29,774 nucleotides of DNA from assembly GCA_038234815.1 (NCBI GenBank), contig JBBQSU010000029.1, positions 1-29,774 of the forward strand. Direction: 5' to 3'. Every line of letters starts with the position of its first letter. Within the stretch, counting starts at the first letter, position 1. Below, piece by piece: positions 1-8,227 of this stretch. Position numbers and translations under genes: made by a program. The notes beneath the pieces are model-generated. The model did not search any database. It worked only from the letters and a program-made list of their open reading frames with translations, and was not told where the DNA came from. The stretch comes from JBBQSU01 sp038234815. Its GTDB lineage: Bacteria > Planctomycetota > Phycisphaerae > Tepidisphaerales > Tepidisphaeraceae.

Positions 1-150
1 GGCACCCGGAAACCAACGTCCGGCTTTGCCTTGGGGACCACAGGTTGCGTATCCCGCAAGGACCCGGCGTCATCCCTCGAATGTAAACTCCTCGGTCATC
101 GCGCCCGCTGGTAGCTGGGCATAGCGGCGGCGCCGGCGACGCGCACCGTC

Positions 151-417
151 GTGAGCATGGGCGGTGACTCGCCGAAGGCGATGGCGGAGTTGTACGTCCA
201 GGGCGGCTACCTTGCCGATGACGCTGTGCTCCGGGCGCTGGCGGAGGTGAAGAGCGCCGAGGACTGCGAGGCCGTGTCCGTTGCCGCTCGCGCCATTTAT
301 CTGTTCTGGGTGCAGGACGCGGCCGAGCGGGGTTGGTGCGCGGGCACTTTCTCGGTCCATCTTTGCTTACCCCCCCACTTGCGTTCGGTTATGAGTAGCG
401 GGTTCCTTGTGAATTGC
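151..417 (+). pseudogene. Coding-like fragment, unrecognised
   Basis: A frame opening at GTG 151 (or ATG 157) reads like genuine protein for about 65 codons, with G/C-biased third positions and an acidic, alanine-rich helical composition (motifs LADDAVLRALAEV and SAEDCEAV). Past about 360 the composition changes, and from about 418 the frame runs into the dispersed repeat, so the nominal 262-codon frame to 939 is probably a chimera of a gene start and repeat DNA. The first 110 bases of the window show no supportable gene. I do not recognise a family. It could be the 5' part of a gene cut by repeat insertion, or chance openness in GC-rich DNA. Confidence 0.25.
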
Positions 418-430
418 CCAGTTTGCCAAA

Positions 431-464
431 GTGGTGCGCAAATTGGCACCAATTCGCGCACCAC
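431..464. promoter_or_regulatory. 34-bp near-perfect palindrome (repeat copy 1)
   Basis: The arms are 16 bp with one mismatch (440/455) around a 2-bp centre: GTGGTGCGC, AAATTGG, CA, CCAATT, CGCGCACCAC. The same palindrome occurs in copy 2 at 23294-23327 and differs only in the two central bases. Its size and symmetry resemble an operator or recombinase/initiator binding site; that role is inferred. Confidence 0.6.
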
Positions 465-544
465 GTTTTTGGGCATTTTTAAAATATTAAAAAATTTTAA
501 GTTATTGTTTACCAAGGAGTTAGCATTTTGGCTCCTCCGAAAAT

Positions 545-570
545 TGCGCGAATTAGCGCCCATTTGCGCA
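545..570. promoter_or_regulatory. Second, diverged palindrome (repeat copy 1)
   Basis: A 26-bp imperfect palindrome with three mismatched pairs, beginning TGCGCGAATT and ending ATTTGCGCA. It resembles the 431-464 palindrome and lies about 80 bp beyond it, across an AT-rich tract (roughly 465-540) and about 30 bp before the ATG at 602. The counterpart in copy 2 is 23189-23214. Confidence 0.5.
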
Positions 571-601
571 CCACGGCACCACAGGGTAGAGGGCTTCACT
601 T

Positions 602-1072
602 ATGACCGTCAAGCAGTTGATTGCCTCGATAGCTCGTCAGGCCGCGTGGGTTTACCCCACGGGTTTATTGGTTGGGGTTGGACTCGGGTCCGCGCAAGCG
701 TCCCGCGCGGCCGGACCTGCAACCTTAACTGCCCGTCAAGCCGCGTGCGTTTACGCTGCGGGATTTTCCATCCTTGCCGGCATCGGACGATCGCGACAAA
801 CCGGACCTTCCCAAGACCCCGCCGGACCCGCAAACGACCTTCCCAAAACAGGCTTGGGACCCCAAACGGACCTCTTTGGGACCCCCTTTGGACCCCATTT
901 TCTCATCCAAATAGCCGCGGAATATGCAAATTTGCCTGATTTTCGACGAAATCTGCTTTGCGGCACCCAAGTGTGTACAAAAAGGAACGTTGCTCGGGAG
1001 ACAGGGTTTTGGCGGCGAGGGGGCAACGCCAAATTGCGGTGCGGCGTTTCCCACTTCGCCACTCTCGACTAA
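602..1072 (+). CDS. Repeat-borne small ORF, copy 1 (unknown function)
   Basis: A 156-codon frame starts at ATG 602 just after GTAGAGGG, and the same arrangement precedes the matching ORF in copy 2. The N-terminus begins MTVKQL and is followed by a hydrophobic, glycine-rich segment (TGLLVGVGLG) that could be an export signal or membrane segment. A motif is duplicated internally: RQAAWVYPTG at about residues 12-21 and RQAACVYAAG at about 45-54. The middle carries a conserved GPQ-DLFGTPFGP block. The first half aligns codon by codon with copy 2 and includes an in-frame 6-nt indel, but many differences change amino acids and the C-termini diverge, so selection on the protein is not obvious. No family is recognised. 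The frame may simply be open because the DNA is GC-rich. Confidence 0.35.
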   Translation: MTVKQLIASIARQAAWVYPTGLLVGVGLGSAQASRAAGPATLTARQAACVYAAGFSILAGIGRSRQTGPSQDPAGPANDLPKTGLGPQTDLFGTPFGPHFLIQIAAEYANLPDFRRNLLCGTQVCTKRNVARETGFWRRGGNAKLRCGVSHFATLD

Positions 1073-1289
1073 GGAAGGACTGGCGCACGGAGCTTTGTTG
1101 ATAGTTCCCGCGCCAGTGCTCGCCCGGCGCTTCGCGGGCGAGAGGGCGCCGTCGTCACAACGACGCCTTACGCCCGTGAGGCCACGTCCGGCGCTCTGCG
1201 GTTGCTCTGTTGCCGATTGTCGGATAGAAACTGCCGGGGTTATTTCGTCTCGAACAGAGTTTCCTGAGCGCTCACCCTTTTGATACGCC

Positions 1290-2201
1290 ATGAAGCAGGG
1301 TTTGGTTACTTATCTCGCGGGCTTGAAGTCGGTGCCACTGGCGCTGCTGCTGATTATTGCATTGGGGTGCGATCGGGGAGTTCCCTCGGCCAAACCATCG
1401 GAGTTGGTGCAGGAGGGATGGCAGCGGTTCAGGCTGGGGCAATTCGAGCAGGCCAGTCACCAATTCAGCCGGGCGATTGAAACCGCCGGGCCCGCCGAAG
1501 AATCCATCCGTCTCCAGGCCATTTACGGGCTGGCCAATATCGCAGCGTTCGGGGTGGATCGGAACCTTGAGCGGGCCAAGGGCTATTTTCAGCGGATTAT
1601 CTCTGAATCGCCGGACTCCGACCTAGCGGCTTGGGCGGCTTTGGGGATCATCCGGGCGCAGGATGTCATCAGTGGATCCGATCGTCCGGCCGACGCCGAG
1701 AAACTCGACGCCGGCTACGCCGAGGTGATCGCGCGGTATCCCAAATCCGCTGCCGCCGACGACGCTTTCTTATTTCTGCAAGCGTTGCGGTTGAAAGTGG
1801 CAAAGCCGGGGGCGCGAGAAAAAGTAATCGAAGAGGTGACGGCGCGCATCAATAGCGGGACGAAGCAACGGCTCGATGCGCTCTATGACCTTCTGAGCAC
1901 AGCCAATCGTGATTTAAATAAAAACATCAGCGCTTATGAAAATCTGGTGCAAGCGATCGCCCATCGAGAAGTGGACCCGGGCAATCCCAATTCGGTGGAC
2001 GCTTCGGCGGTGTTTCGCGCGGGCGTGGCGGCGCAATTTGATGCCGGTGATTTTGCCGCAGCCCGGAAAATTTACGCGTCCTTTTCGCAGAAATTTCCGC
2101 GTGATCCCCGGGGGTTTTCCGTGAAAATGCTGATGGAGGAAATGGATAAAAAGGAAGCCGAGATGCGTAAGAGCCTGGCCGGCGAGGGGAGTGCAAAATG
2201 A
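1290..2201 (+). CDS. TPR-like lipoprotein of ABC importer operon
   Basis: This 303-residue protein has an N-terminal hydrophobic signal (about residues 14-26) ending in a lipobox-like IALGC. Cys27 would be lipidated, although the box is not canonical because Leu is at -2. The rest is helical with tetratricopeptide-type spacing: GWQRFRLGQFEQASHQFSRAI at about 43-63, AKGYFQRIISESPDS near 92-106, then repeats around YAEVIARYPKSAAADDAF and KIYASFSQKFPRDPRG. TPR proteins act as protein-protein scaffolds; here the likely place is the outer or cytoplasmic membrane facing the periplasm. Its TGA overlaps the ATG of the solute-binding protein by 4 bp (ATGA, 2198-2201), so the two are probably translationally coupled. 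The partner and exact role are not determinable from sequence. Confidence 0.8.
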   Translation: MKQGLVTYLAGLKSVPLALLLIIALGCDRGVPSAKPSELVQEGWQRFRLGQFEQASHQFSRAIETAGPAEESIRLQAIYGLANIAAFGVDRNLERAKGYFQRIISESPDSDLAAWAALGIIRAQDVISGSDRPADAEKLDAGYAEVIARYPKSAAADDAFLFLQALRLKVAKPGAREKVIEEVTARINSGTKQRLDALYDLLSTANRDLNKNISAYENLVQAIAHREVDPGNPNSVDASAVFRAGVAAQFDAGDFAAARKIYASFSQKFPRDPRGFSVKMLMEEMDKKEAEMRKSLAGEGSAK

Positions 2202-3922
2202 TCGGTAAGGCACTTCGACTTGCTCCGGCGGTGATCCTGATTGCGGCTTTTTCGTGGGCGGCGATCTCGGTGGCTGTGCGCAGCGTGGCCGAAGCGCCCC
2301 CGGACGTAAAAGTCATCCGTATTGGCCACTGGCAGTTGGAAGGTGGGGTTCGAGACGGCTTTAACCAGATGGGCGCCGAATTCGCGGCCTTGCCGGAGGT
2401 CATCAAGAAATACGGCAAGGTGAGGATTGTTCAAGACGCGATTCCCGAGGGGATTTATGGGCAGTGGATCAGCACGCAGATGATCGCCGCCACGGCACCG
2501 GACATAGTGGAGGTGGGCCTTGGACTTCCCGGGCCGATCTGGCTGGCTTATCAAAGCCGGTATTTTTATCCGCTCACCGACATGGCCAACGCGCCCAATC
2601 CATTCAACGCCGGCACCGATCTGGCGGGCATGGCGCTTAAGGACACGATGGGCGACGGGATGCGGAGCGGGTACCAGGAAGAATTGCAGGAATACACCCG
2701 CGTCCCCCTGGCCCGCTTCACCTCGCGCGTTTTCTATAACAGGGACTTGCTGAAGAAACTGACCGGCCTGTCAGCGCCCCCAAGGGATTTCAGGAGTTTT
2801 ACTGCGGTCTGCGAGCAGATTTCCAAGGCCCACGATCCGACCGGCCAGCCTTATGTCCCCATCGCCAGTTCCAAGTATCACGTGGGCATGTGGATAGGGA
2901 ACCTGTTCGATCCCCTCACCTACAGCGCGGTGTTCAAAGCCGATTTCAACCGCGACGGCTTTGTCGGCAACGACGAAACCTTCGCGGCCATTCGCAGCGG
3001 CGCGCTGTCGTTTGATTCCAAGCTGGTTCGCGCTAAGTACGACGGGCTGAAGCAGATGGTTCGGTACTTTCAGGCCGGCTTCACCGGCCTGACCCGCGAC
3101 GAAGCGGTGTTCCTGTTTGCCCAGCAGCGAGCGGTGTTTATCTGCACGGGCACATGGGATGCCGGCAGTTTGATCCAGCAGGCCGAGGGCAAATTCACCG
3201 TCGGGGCGACGATCTATCCCCAGCCAGCCCAGAACGACCCGGAATACGGTTCGCTGGTCTTCGGGCCAAACTTCGATCCTGCCGGCCAGGGATTTCCGTT
3301 CGGCATCACGCGATTCAGCAAGCACCCGGGCTTGGCTCGGGATTTTCTGCTCTATCTGGCCAGCCGCGCAGGCAACGCCCGCTTGAACCAGATCATTGGA
3401 TGGATTCCGGCCACGCTGGGCGCGCCCTTGCCGCCGTTGCTGGCCGGGTTCGAGCCTGTCAACACCGGCATGTATACGGCGCTCAACACCGACTTGGGTG
3501 GGCAGACGGTGGTTAAGTCGCAGCAGCTTGTATCACTATTACAGACCGATCCATCGTACAAGGTCGATCAGTTCCTCACTGAATTCGGGCAGTTCTACAG
3601 ATCCCAAGGCGTGGCCGACTGGGAAGAAGCCCAGCGCGACTGGCGGCGGGCGATCACCAACAATGAGCGGTCGCTGGCCGTCATGCGCGGCGAAGCGCTG
3701 CTGCGCGCGGCCGATAAACCGTCGGACGTAAGCTGGATTCGATACCGCGATTATCTTTCGCACCGGCAGTTGTTTCAGGACCTCGGCCACGTCCGGCAGG
3801 TGCGCATGGTGGTGAACCCCGACGCGACCGTGCGCGCGCCATACGCCTACAGCCCCGAGGCCCTTGCCCGGATCAAGGCCGATCTATCGCATTCATCCGC
3901 CACAACCGGGCCTACCCCATGA
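2198..3922 (+). CDS. Extracellular solute-binding protein, sugar ABC importer
   Basis: This 574-residue protein starts with an uncleaved-type or Sec signal (hydrophobic about residues 8-27), followed by KVIRIGHWQLEGG, typical of the first strand of family 1 solute-binding proteins (carbohydrate importers). The body has features of that fold: MIAATAPDIVEVG, a FYNRDLLKKLTGLSAPP segment, and an AVFICTGTWDAG ligand-cleft segment. It is longer than the usual 400-450 residues, with an extra C-terminal helical domain from about residue 440. A calcium-loop motif, DFNRDGFVGNDE, lies at about 249-260. No lipobox is visible. It overlaps the upstream lipoprotein gene and the downstream permease gene by 4 bp each. 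It should deliver a sugar or related solute to the permease; the substrate is unknown. Confidence 0.85.
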   Translation: MIGKALRLAPAVILIAAFSWAAISVAVRSVAEAPPDVKVIRIGHWQLEGGVRDGFNQMGAEFAALPEVIKKYGKVRIVQDAIPEGIYGQWISTQMIAATAPDIVEVGLGLPGPIWLAYQSRYFYPLTDMANAPNPFNAGTDLAGMALKDTMGDGMRSGYQEELQEYTRVPLARFTSRVFYNRDLLKKLTGLSAPPRDFRSFTAVCEQISKAHDPTGQPYVPIASSKYHVGMWIGNLFDPLTYSAVFKADFNRDGFVGNDETFAAIRSGALSFDSKLVRAKYDGLKQMVRYFQAGFTGLTRDEAVFLFAQQRAVFICTGTWDAGSLIQQAEGKFTVGATIYPQPAQNDPEYGSLVFGPNFDPAGQGFPFGITRFSKHPGLARDFLLYLASRAGNARLNQIIGWIPATLGAPLPPLLAGFEPVNTGMYTALNTDLGGQTVVKSQQLVSLLQTDPSYKVDQFLTEFGQFYRSQGVADWEEAQRDWRRAITNNERSLAVMRGEALLRAADKPSDVSWIRYRDYLSHRQLFQDLGHVRQVRMVVNPDATVRAPYAYSPEALARIKADLSHSSATTGPTP

Positions 3923-5901
3923 CGCCAAAACGCATCGCCGCCAAAGACCTTAAGCACCACTGGCAGATTTACCTTTTTGCCCTGCCGGCGGTGCTGTTCA
4001 TTGGCCTGTTCCAATATTATCCGGCGACTTCGAACATCTATCACTCGTTTTTTCGATGGAACGGCGCTGACATCAGCGACTGGGTGGGCTTTGAAAACTA
4101 CAAATTGCTCATCGCCAATGCCGACTTCTGGCGCAGCTTCCGCGTGGCTTTGCTCCTGGGCCTGTGGAACGTGGTGAAGATGATTCCGGCGGTGGTGGTG
4201 GCCATCTGCATTCACCGCTGCACCAGCGAGCGAATGCAGTGGTTCTACCGGGTGATGTTCGTGGCGCCGATGGTCGTGCCGGGCCTGGTGGTGGTGCTGA
4301 TCTGGCGGTCGTTCTTTTTTGAAGCCACCGCGGGTTATCTCAATCACTTCTTAATGTCCACGGGTCTCTTTAACGTCCTGGTCTGGGGCGATAAATTCCT
4401 CGGCCTGGGGGGCATCTTTCAGGCCGGGCAAAAGCCCGCCTGGCTTGGCGACGGCCGCTTGCTGCTGGTGGCCTGCGTGGTCTGGGGTTTTCCCTGGGTC
4501 GGCTCCTTTGCCGTGCTGACTCACCTGGCCAAGCTGCAAAATATCCCCAAGCACCTGTATGAAGCCGCCGCCCTTGATGGCGTGACCTGGTGGTCAAAGT
4601 TTTCCAAACTCGAACTTCCGCTCATGGCCGGCTCGATCAACATCGTGCTGGTCTTTGTCATTATCGACACGATTAAGGACGCAGGGATGATCCTGGCCTT
4701 GGCCGGGATGGAAGGTGGCCCCGGCGGAGTCGTCACCGTGCCGGCGCTGTTCATGCTGCGCAAAGCATTTATCGAACAGCAGATGGGGGCCGCGTGCGCG
4801 GTGGGCATCGTGTTGACAGTGACGGTGATGGGCCTGAAGAAGCTGCTGGACGCGGTGGGGCGATGGGAGGAATTGTCAGGTGGAGCCCGCTGGCGACTGC
4901 GATTCATGGGCATTGGACTGGCCGGTCTGGTCTACACCTTCCTCCAAAGCCCGGCACTGGCGATCATCATTTTGGCGGCCTTGGTGCCTTGGTTCCGTTG
5001 GATCGACCAGATTCTCGACCTCTTCCGGGGTCAGCCCAAACCCGTGAAGCCTGGAGAAAAAACCGAGAGCCTCTGGAACCGCATTGGAGCGGCCCTATTG
5101 ACGACCACGCGGCACGGGTTCATCTGGCTGGTGCTGGCTGCGGCTTATCTGCCCATGTACCTGATGCTGGTCGTCAGCCTGAAGAACAACACGCAATTTT
5201 ATGACGCCCCCGCGGCCATCAGCGCGCCATTCCACTGGGAAAACTGGGCGACGGCGATGCAGAAAGTTCTGCCGGCGCTGTCTAACTCGGTCTTCGTCGC
5301 CAGTTGCTCGACCATGCTGACGTTGCTGCTGGCCCTGGGCGCGGCCTACTTCTTCGCGCGGGTGCGCGTCCCCGGCACGGCCTTCCTATGGAATGCCCTG
5401 CTGGTGCTGATGATGATGCCCACCATCGCCAATCTCGTCCCGCTCTTTCGTCTGCTCACCGATCTCAGCCTGGTAAACACGCTCACCGCGCTGATTCTTG
5501 TCGGCGCGGCCGGCGGGCAGACATTCGCTATTTTCGTGCTGCGGGATTTTGTTGCCGATCTGCCGCAGGATTTATTCGAGGCCGCCGAGATCGACGGCGC
5601 CAGCCATTTGCGGCAAATGTTCACCGTCGTCCTGCCCCTGAGCGGATCGATCCTGGGTGTGATTGGCGTGATGCACGCCATCGGGCAGTGGAACGATTTC
5701 GTCCTGCCTTTGATTATCATCCGCGACGAGGTGCGCCTGCCGGTGATGGTGCAATTGCTGCGCATGGCCGGCGAATACATCAAGCTGTGGGGGCCGCTCA
5801 TGGCCGGATACGCGCTGGCAAGCCTCCCGGTCATCCTGCTGTTCATCGCCTCAATGAAACTCTTTTCTCGCGGGCTGACCGAAGGCGCGGTGAAGGAGTA
5901 A
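3919..5901 (+). CDS. Fused MalF/MalG-type ABC permease
   Basis: This 660-residue inner-membrane protein contains two complete binding-protein-dependent permease domains in one chain. The N-terminal half (about 1-310) is MalF/UgpA-like and carries an EAA loop, EAAALDGVTWWSKF then LPL, from residue 215. The C-terminal half (about 385-660) is MalG/UgpE-like, with PMYLMLVVSLKNN near its start and a second EAA loop, EAAEIDGASHLRQ then LPL, from residue 554. A linker with extra hydrophobic segments (about 325-360) and a charged stretch joins them. These loops dock on the ATPase subunits, and normally the two domains are separate proteins of about 290 residues each. No frameshift or stop lies at the junction. 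The ATP-binding protein is not encoded in the window, so a shared MsmK-like ATPase encoded elsewhere is likely. Confidence 0.88.
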   Translation: MTPKRIAAKDLKHHWQIYLFALPAVLFIGLFQYYPATSNIYHSFFRWNGADISDWVGFENYKLLIANADFWRSFRVALLLGLWNVVKMIPAVVVAICIHRCTSERMQWFYRVMFVAPMVVPGLVVVLIWRSFFFEATAGYLNHFLMSTGLFNVLVWGDKFLGLGGIFQAGQKPAWLGDGRLLLVACVVWGFPWVGSFAVLTHLAKLQNIPKHLYEAAALDGVTWWSKFSKLELPLMAGSINIVLVFVIIDTIKDAGMILALAGMEGGPGGVVTVPALFMLRKAFIEQQMGAACAVGIVLTVTVMGLKKLLDAVGRWEELSGGARWRLRFMGIGLAGLVYTFLQSPALAIIILAALVPWFRWIDQILDLFRGQPKPVKPGEKTESLWNRIGAALLTTTRHGFIWLVLAAAYLPMYLMLVVSLKNNTQFYDAPAAISAPFHWENWATAMQKVLPALSNSVFVASCSTMLTLLLALGAAYFFARVRVPGTAFLWNALLVLMMMPTIANLVPLFRLLTDLSLVNTLTALILVGAAGGQTFAIFVLRDFVADLPQDLFEAAEIDGASHLRQMFTVVLPLSGSILGVIGVMHAIGQWNDFVLPLIIIRDEVRLPVMVQLLRMAGEYIKLWGPLMAGYALASLPVILLFIASMKLFSRGLTEGAVKE

Positions 5902-5967
5902 GCGAGATGATCTCGCGCTCGTGCGGGCCAGCGGCGCTGCTCGGTCTGCGGCAAGCCCACGAGGCTT

Positions 5968-6747
5968 TCACGGCAGCTTGTTGCGGTTTAATTTGCCCGC
6001 GAGTTTGGCCGAAAGCCGTCGAGGGGTAAGTCGAGTAGAAAACGCCGCCAGTCGATTGGTGATGCCGGGGATGATGACCCTGCGGTTTTGTCGGAATGCT
6101 TCGTAGCCCACGCGGGCCACGTCCGCGGCCGACATCACCTTGATGAAGCGGCTGTTGAACAGCGGCGAATAAGTGACACCGGCGCGGGCTTGAAAATGGG
6201 TGTCGGTGGGACCGGGGCAGAGCGCCGTCACCGTAACGTTATCATTGGCGGCTTCTTCGGCGATAGCCTGGCTGAAGCTCAGAACGAACGCCTTGGTAGC
6301 GTAATACACGCTCATATAAGGCCCGGGCTGAAAGCCGGCCGTGGAGGCGACGTTGAGAATTCCGCCACTTTTTCGCCGCAGCATGTCGGGTAGGAAAAGC
6401 CGCGTGAGCGCTACGACGCTGGCGATGTTCACCTGGACCATTTCCAGTTGATTGGCCAGGGGCTGATCGGCCAGCGGACCGACCGTGCCAAAGCCAGCGT
6501 TGTTCACCAGCACGTCCACCCGGCGATCCAGGCCCGCCAGCTTGTCGAATAAAGTCTGCGGGGCCGAGGGCACGGATAGATCGGCAACGATTGTCGTCGT
6601 CTGGCCCGGCATGTCGGCCGCAGCGGCATCCAACCGGGCTTGATCCCGCGCGACCAGGATCACGTCTGAGCCGTCGCGCGAAAAAAGTTTGGCGAGTTCA
6701 AAGCCGATTCCGCTTGAAGCTCCGGTGACAAGAATGGTTTGTGTCAT
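5968..6747 (-). CDS. Short-chain dehydrogenase/reductase (SDR)
   Basis: This 259-residue classical SDR has TGASSGIG at residues 8-15 for NAD(P) binding, NNAG in the VDVLVNNAG strand, a serine in NVASTAG, and the catalytic YYATK (Tyr-xxx-Lys). The PGPTDT segment follows, as is usual. The Arg in VARDQAR after the second strand suggests NADP(H) preference; that is inference. A C-terminal extension with basic residues (TRLTPRRLSAKLAGKLNRN) resembles the DltE/YqjQ-type subgroup. AGGTGA lies before ATG 6747. It follows radA by 61 bp on the same strand, so it is probably in the radA transcript, and it converges on the ABC permease gene. The substrate is not predictable. Confidence 0.9.
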   Translation of the reverse strand: MTQTILVTGASSGIGFELAKLFSRDGSDVILVARDQARLDAAAADMPGQTTTIVADLSVPSAPQTLFDKLAGLDRRVDVLVNNAGFGTVGPLADQPLANQLEMVQVNIASVVALTRLFLPDMLRRKSGGILNVASTAGFQPGPYMSVYYATKAFVLSFSQAIAEEAANDNVTVTALCPGPTDTHFQARAGVTYSPLFNSRFIKVMSAADVARVGYEAFRQNRRVIIPGITNRLAAFSTRLTPRRLSAKLAGKLNRNKLP

Positions 6748-6808
6748 GGTCGATCACCTTTGCGTCTGCGCTCAGAGGCAGCCACCTTCGCAGCGTGCCT
6801 GCGGCGAT

Positions 6809-8227
6809 TCACATGCTGGCCAGTGCCTGCGAGAGCCGTCGTACTTCCAGCAGGGCCATTCCTCCAAGTTTAGGCAGATGGTTGCCCATGTTGGGAACGA
6901 TGGCATGGCCCAGGCCCAGCCGCGAGGCTTCACGAAGGCGTTGCTCGAGCTGCGGCACAGAGCGCACTTCGCCGCCGAGGCCCAGTTCGCCAATCGCCAA
7001 AGTGCCGGGGGGCAGCTTGCGGTTGGTGTGGGCCGAAGCAATCGCCATCGCGATGGCCAGATCAACCGCCGGCTCGGCGGCCTTTACTCCGCCGGCGATG
7101 TTGACGAACACGTCGTCGGCGGCCAGGCGCATCTCGGCGCGCTTCTCCAGCACCGCCATGATCATCGACACCCGGTCGCTGCTTACGCCACTCACCTTGC
7201 GCTTGGCCGCGCCGATCACGCTCGAAGCCGTCAGGGCCTGCACTTCCAGAAGCAGCACACGCGACCCCTGCATGGCCGCAGTGATGACCGACCCGCTGGG
7301 CTGGCCTTCGGGCCCGTATTGTTCGATGAACAAATTGCCCGGATCGGTTACTTCAGTCAGACCCTCTCCGGTCATCTCAAACAATCCCACCTCGTGTGTG
7401 CTGCCAAAGCGGTTCTTAATGCACCGGACGATGCGATGGGAGTGAAAACGATCACCCTCGAAATAAACCACGGTATCGACGATGTGTTCGATGATCTTCG
7501 GACCGGCCAGCGTGCCGGCCTTGGTCACATGCCCCACCACGATGACCGCGATGCCGGTCAGCTTGGCGAGGTAGACCAGTTCCATGCAACAGTCACGAAG
7601 CTGCGTGACCGACCCCGGCGCCGCAGGGATTTGCGGCTTATAGATCATCTGGATGGAATCGATGATGACGACCGCCGGCTGGACGCGATTGATCTGATGG
7701 ATGATGCGTTCGACATTGGTTTCGGCCAGAACCAGCAAATGAGGGCTGGTGACGCCAAGCCGGGCGGCACGCATCTTAGTCTGCCGCGCCGATTCCTCGC
7801 TGGTGACGTACAGAATGCGCGACACAGGCTCAGAAGCCTTTTTGGGATCACGGGCCGTATTGCCCGCTCCGTTGGCCAGCGCCCCGGCCACTTGCAGCAG
7901 CAGGGTGGATTTGCCGATGCCCGGCTCCCCGCCCACCAGCACCGCCGATCCCGGCACGATCCCGCCGCCGAGAATCCGATCGAATTCGCCAATCCCGCTG
8001 GGCACGCGGGGGATTTCCGCTTCGTCGATGTCGTCGATGCTCATGGCCTCGGCGGCAGTGGCCAGATCACCACCGGGCGAAGTGACCGGCCGGCGGGCAT
8101 CGTCAGTGGGGGGCGTAAAGGCCTCAAGGCTGTCCCATGTCCCGCAATCGGGGCATTTCCCAAACCACTTGGCCTGTACCCCGCCACATTGATTGCACAG
8201 AAATTGACTGCGTCGCGCCTTGGCCAT
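6809..8227 (-). CDS. radA: DNA repair protein RadA
   Basis: This 472-residue protein has the complete RadA/Sms layout: an N-terminal C4 zinc finger (CNQC...CPDC, residues 11-28), a RecA-like ATPase with Walker A GGEPGIGKST at 99-108 and Walker B VVIIDS near 186-191, the RadA signature KNRFGSTHEVG from 271, and a C-terminal Lon-like domain (GVSSDRVSMIMAVLEK... LGLGGEVRSVPQ). RadA is a hexameric helicase that drives branch migration during recombinational repair. Length and motif order match the family (about 450-460 residues). A small extra stretch (about 120-136, AGNTARDPKKASEPV) lies between Walker A and the next strand. The SDR gene follows on the same strand. Confidence 0.97.
   Translation of the reverse strand: MAKARRSQFLCNQCGGVQAKWFGKCPDCGTWDSLEAFTPPTDDARRPVTSPGGDLATAAEAMSIDDIDEAEIPRVPSGIGEFDRILGGGIVPGSAVLVGGEPGIGKSTLLLQVAGALANGAGNTARDPKKASEPVSRILYVTSEESARQTKMRAARLGVTSPHLLVLAETNVERIIHQINRVQPAVVIIDSIQMIYKPQIPAAPGSVTQLRDCCMELVYLAKLTGIAVIVVGHVTKAGTLAGPKIIEHIVDTVVYFEGDRFHSHRIVRCIKNRFGSTHEVGLFEMTGEGLTEVTDPGNLFIEQYGPEGQPSGSVITAAMQGSRVLLLEVQALTASSVIGAAKRKVSGVSSDRVSMIMAVLEKRAEMRLAADDVFVNIAGGVKAAEPAVDLAIAMAIASAHTNRKLPPGTLAIGELGLGGEVRSVPQLEQRLREASRLGLGHAIVPNMGNHLPKLGGMALLEVRRLSQALASM

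Larger units (their letters stand above)
418..1165 (+). repeat. Dispersed repeat, copy 1
   Basis: This stretch aligns over nearly its whole length with the reverse complement of about 22625-23343. Alignment begins around the shared string TTGCCAAAGTGGTGCGC and ends around a shared GTCGTCACA. By eye roughly three quarters of bases agree, with indels. One 28-nt block (926-953 here, 22813-22840 in copy 2) is identical. Internal order is palindrome 1, AT-rich tract, palindrome 2, RBS and ORF, GGACC-rich segment, conserved 28-nt block, degenerate tail. No terminal inverted repeats, target-site duplication or transposase are visible. The copy points at the lipoprotein gene starting at 1290. Confidence 0.85.

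Noticed and set aside
70..360. Minus-strand frame of 96 codons over the window start
   Set aside because: Arginine- and histidine-rich translation typical of the reverse frame of GC-rich DNA; the plus frame has better codon bias.
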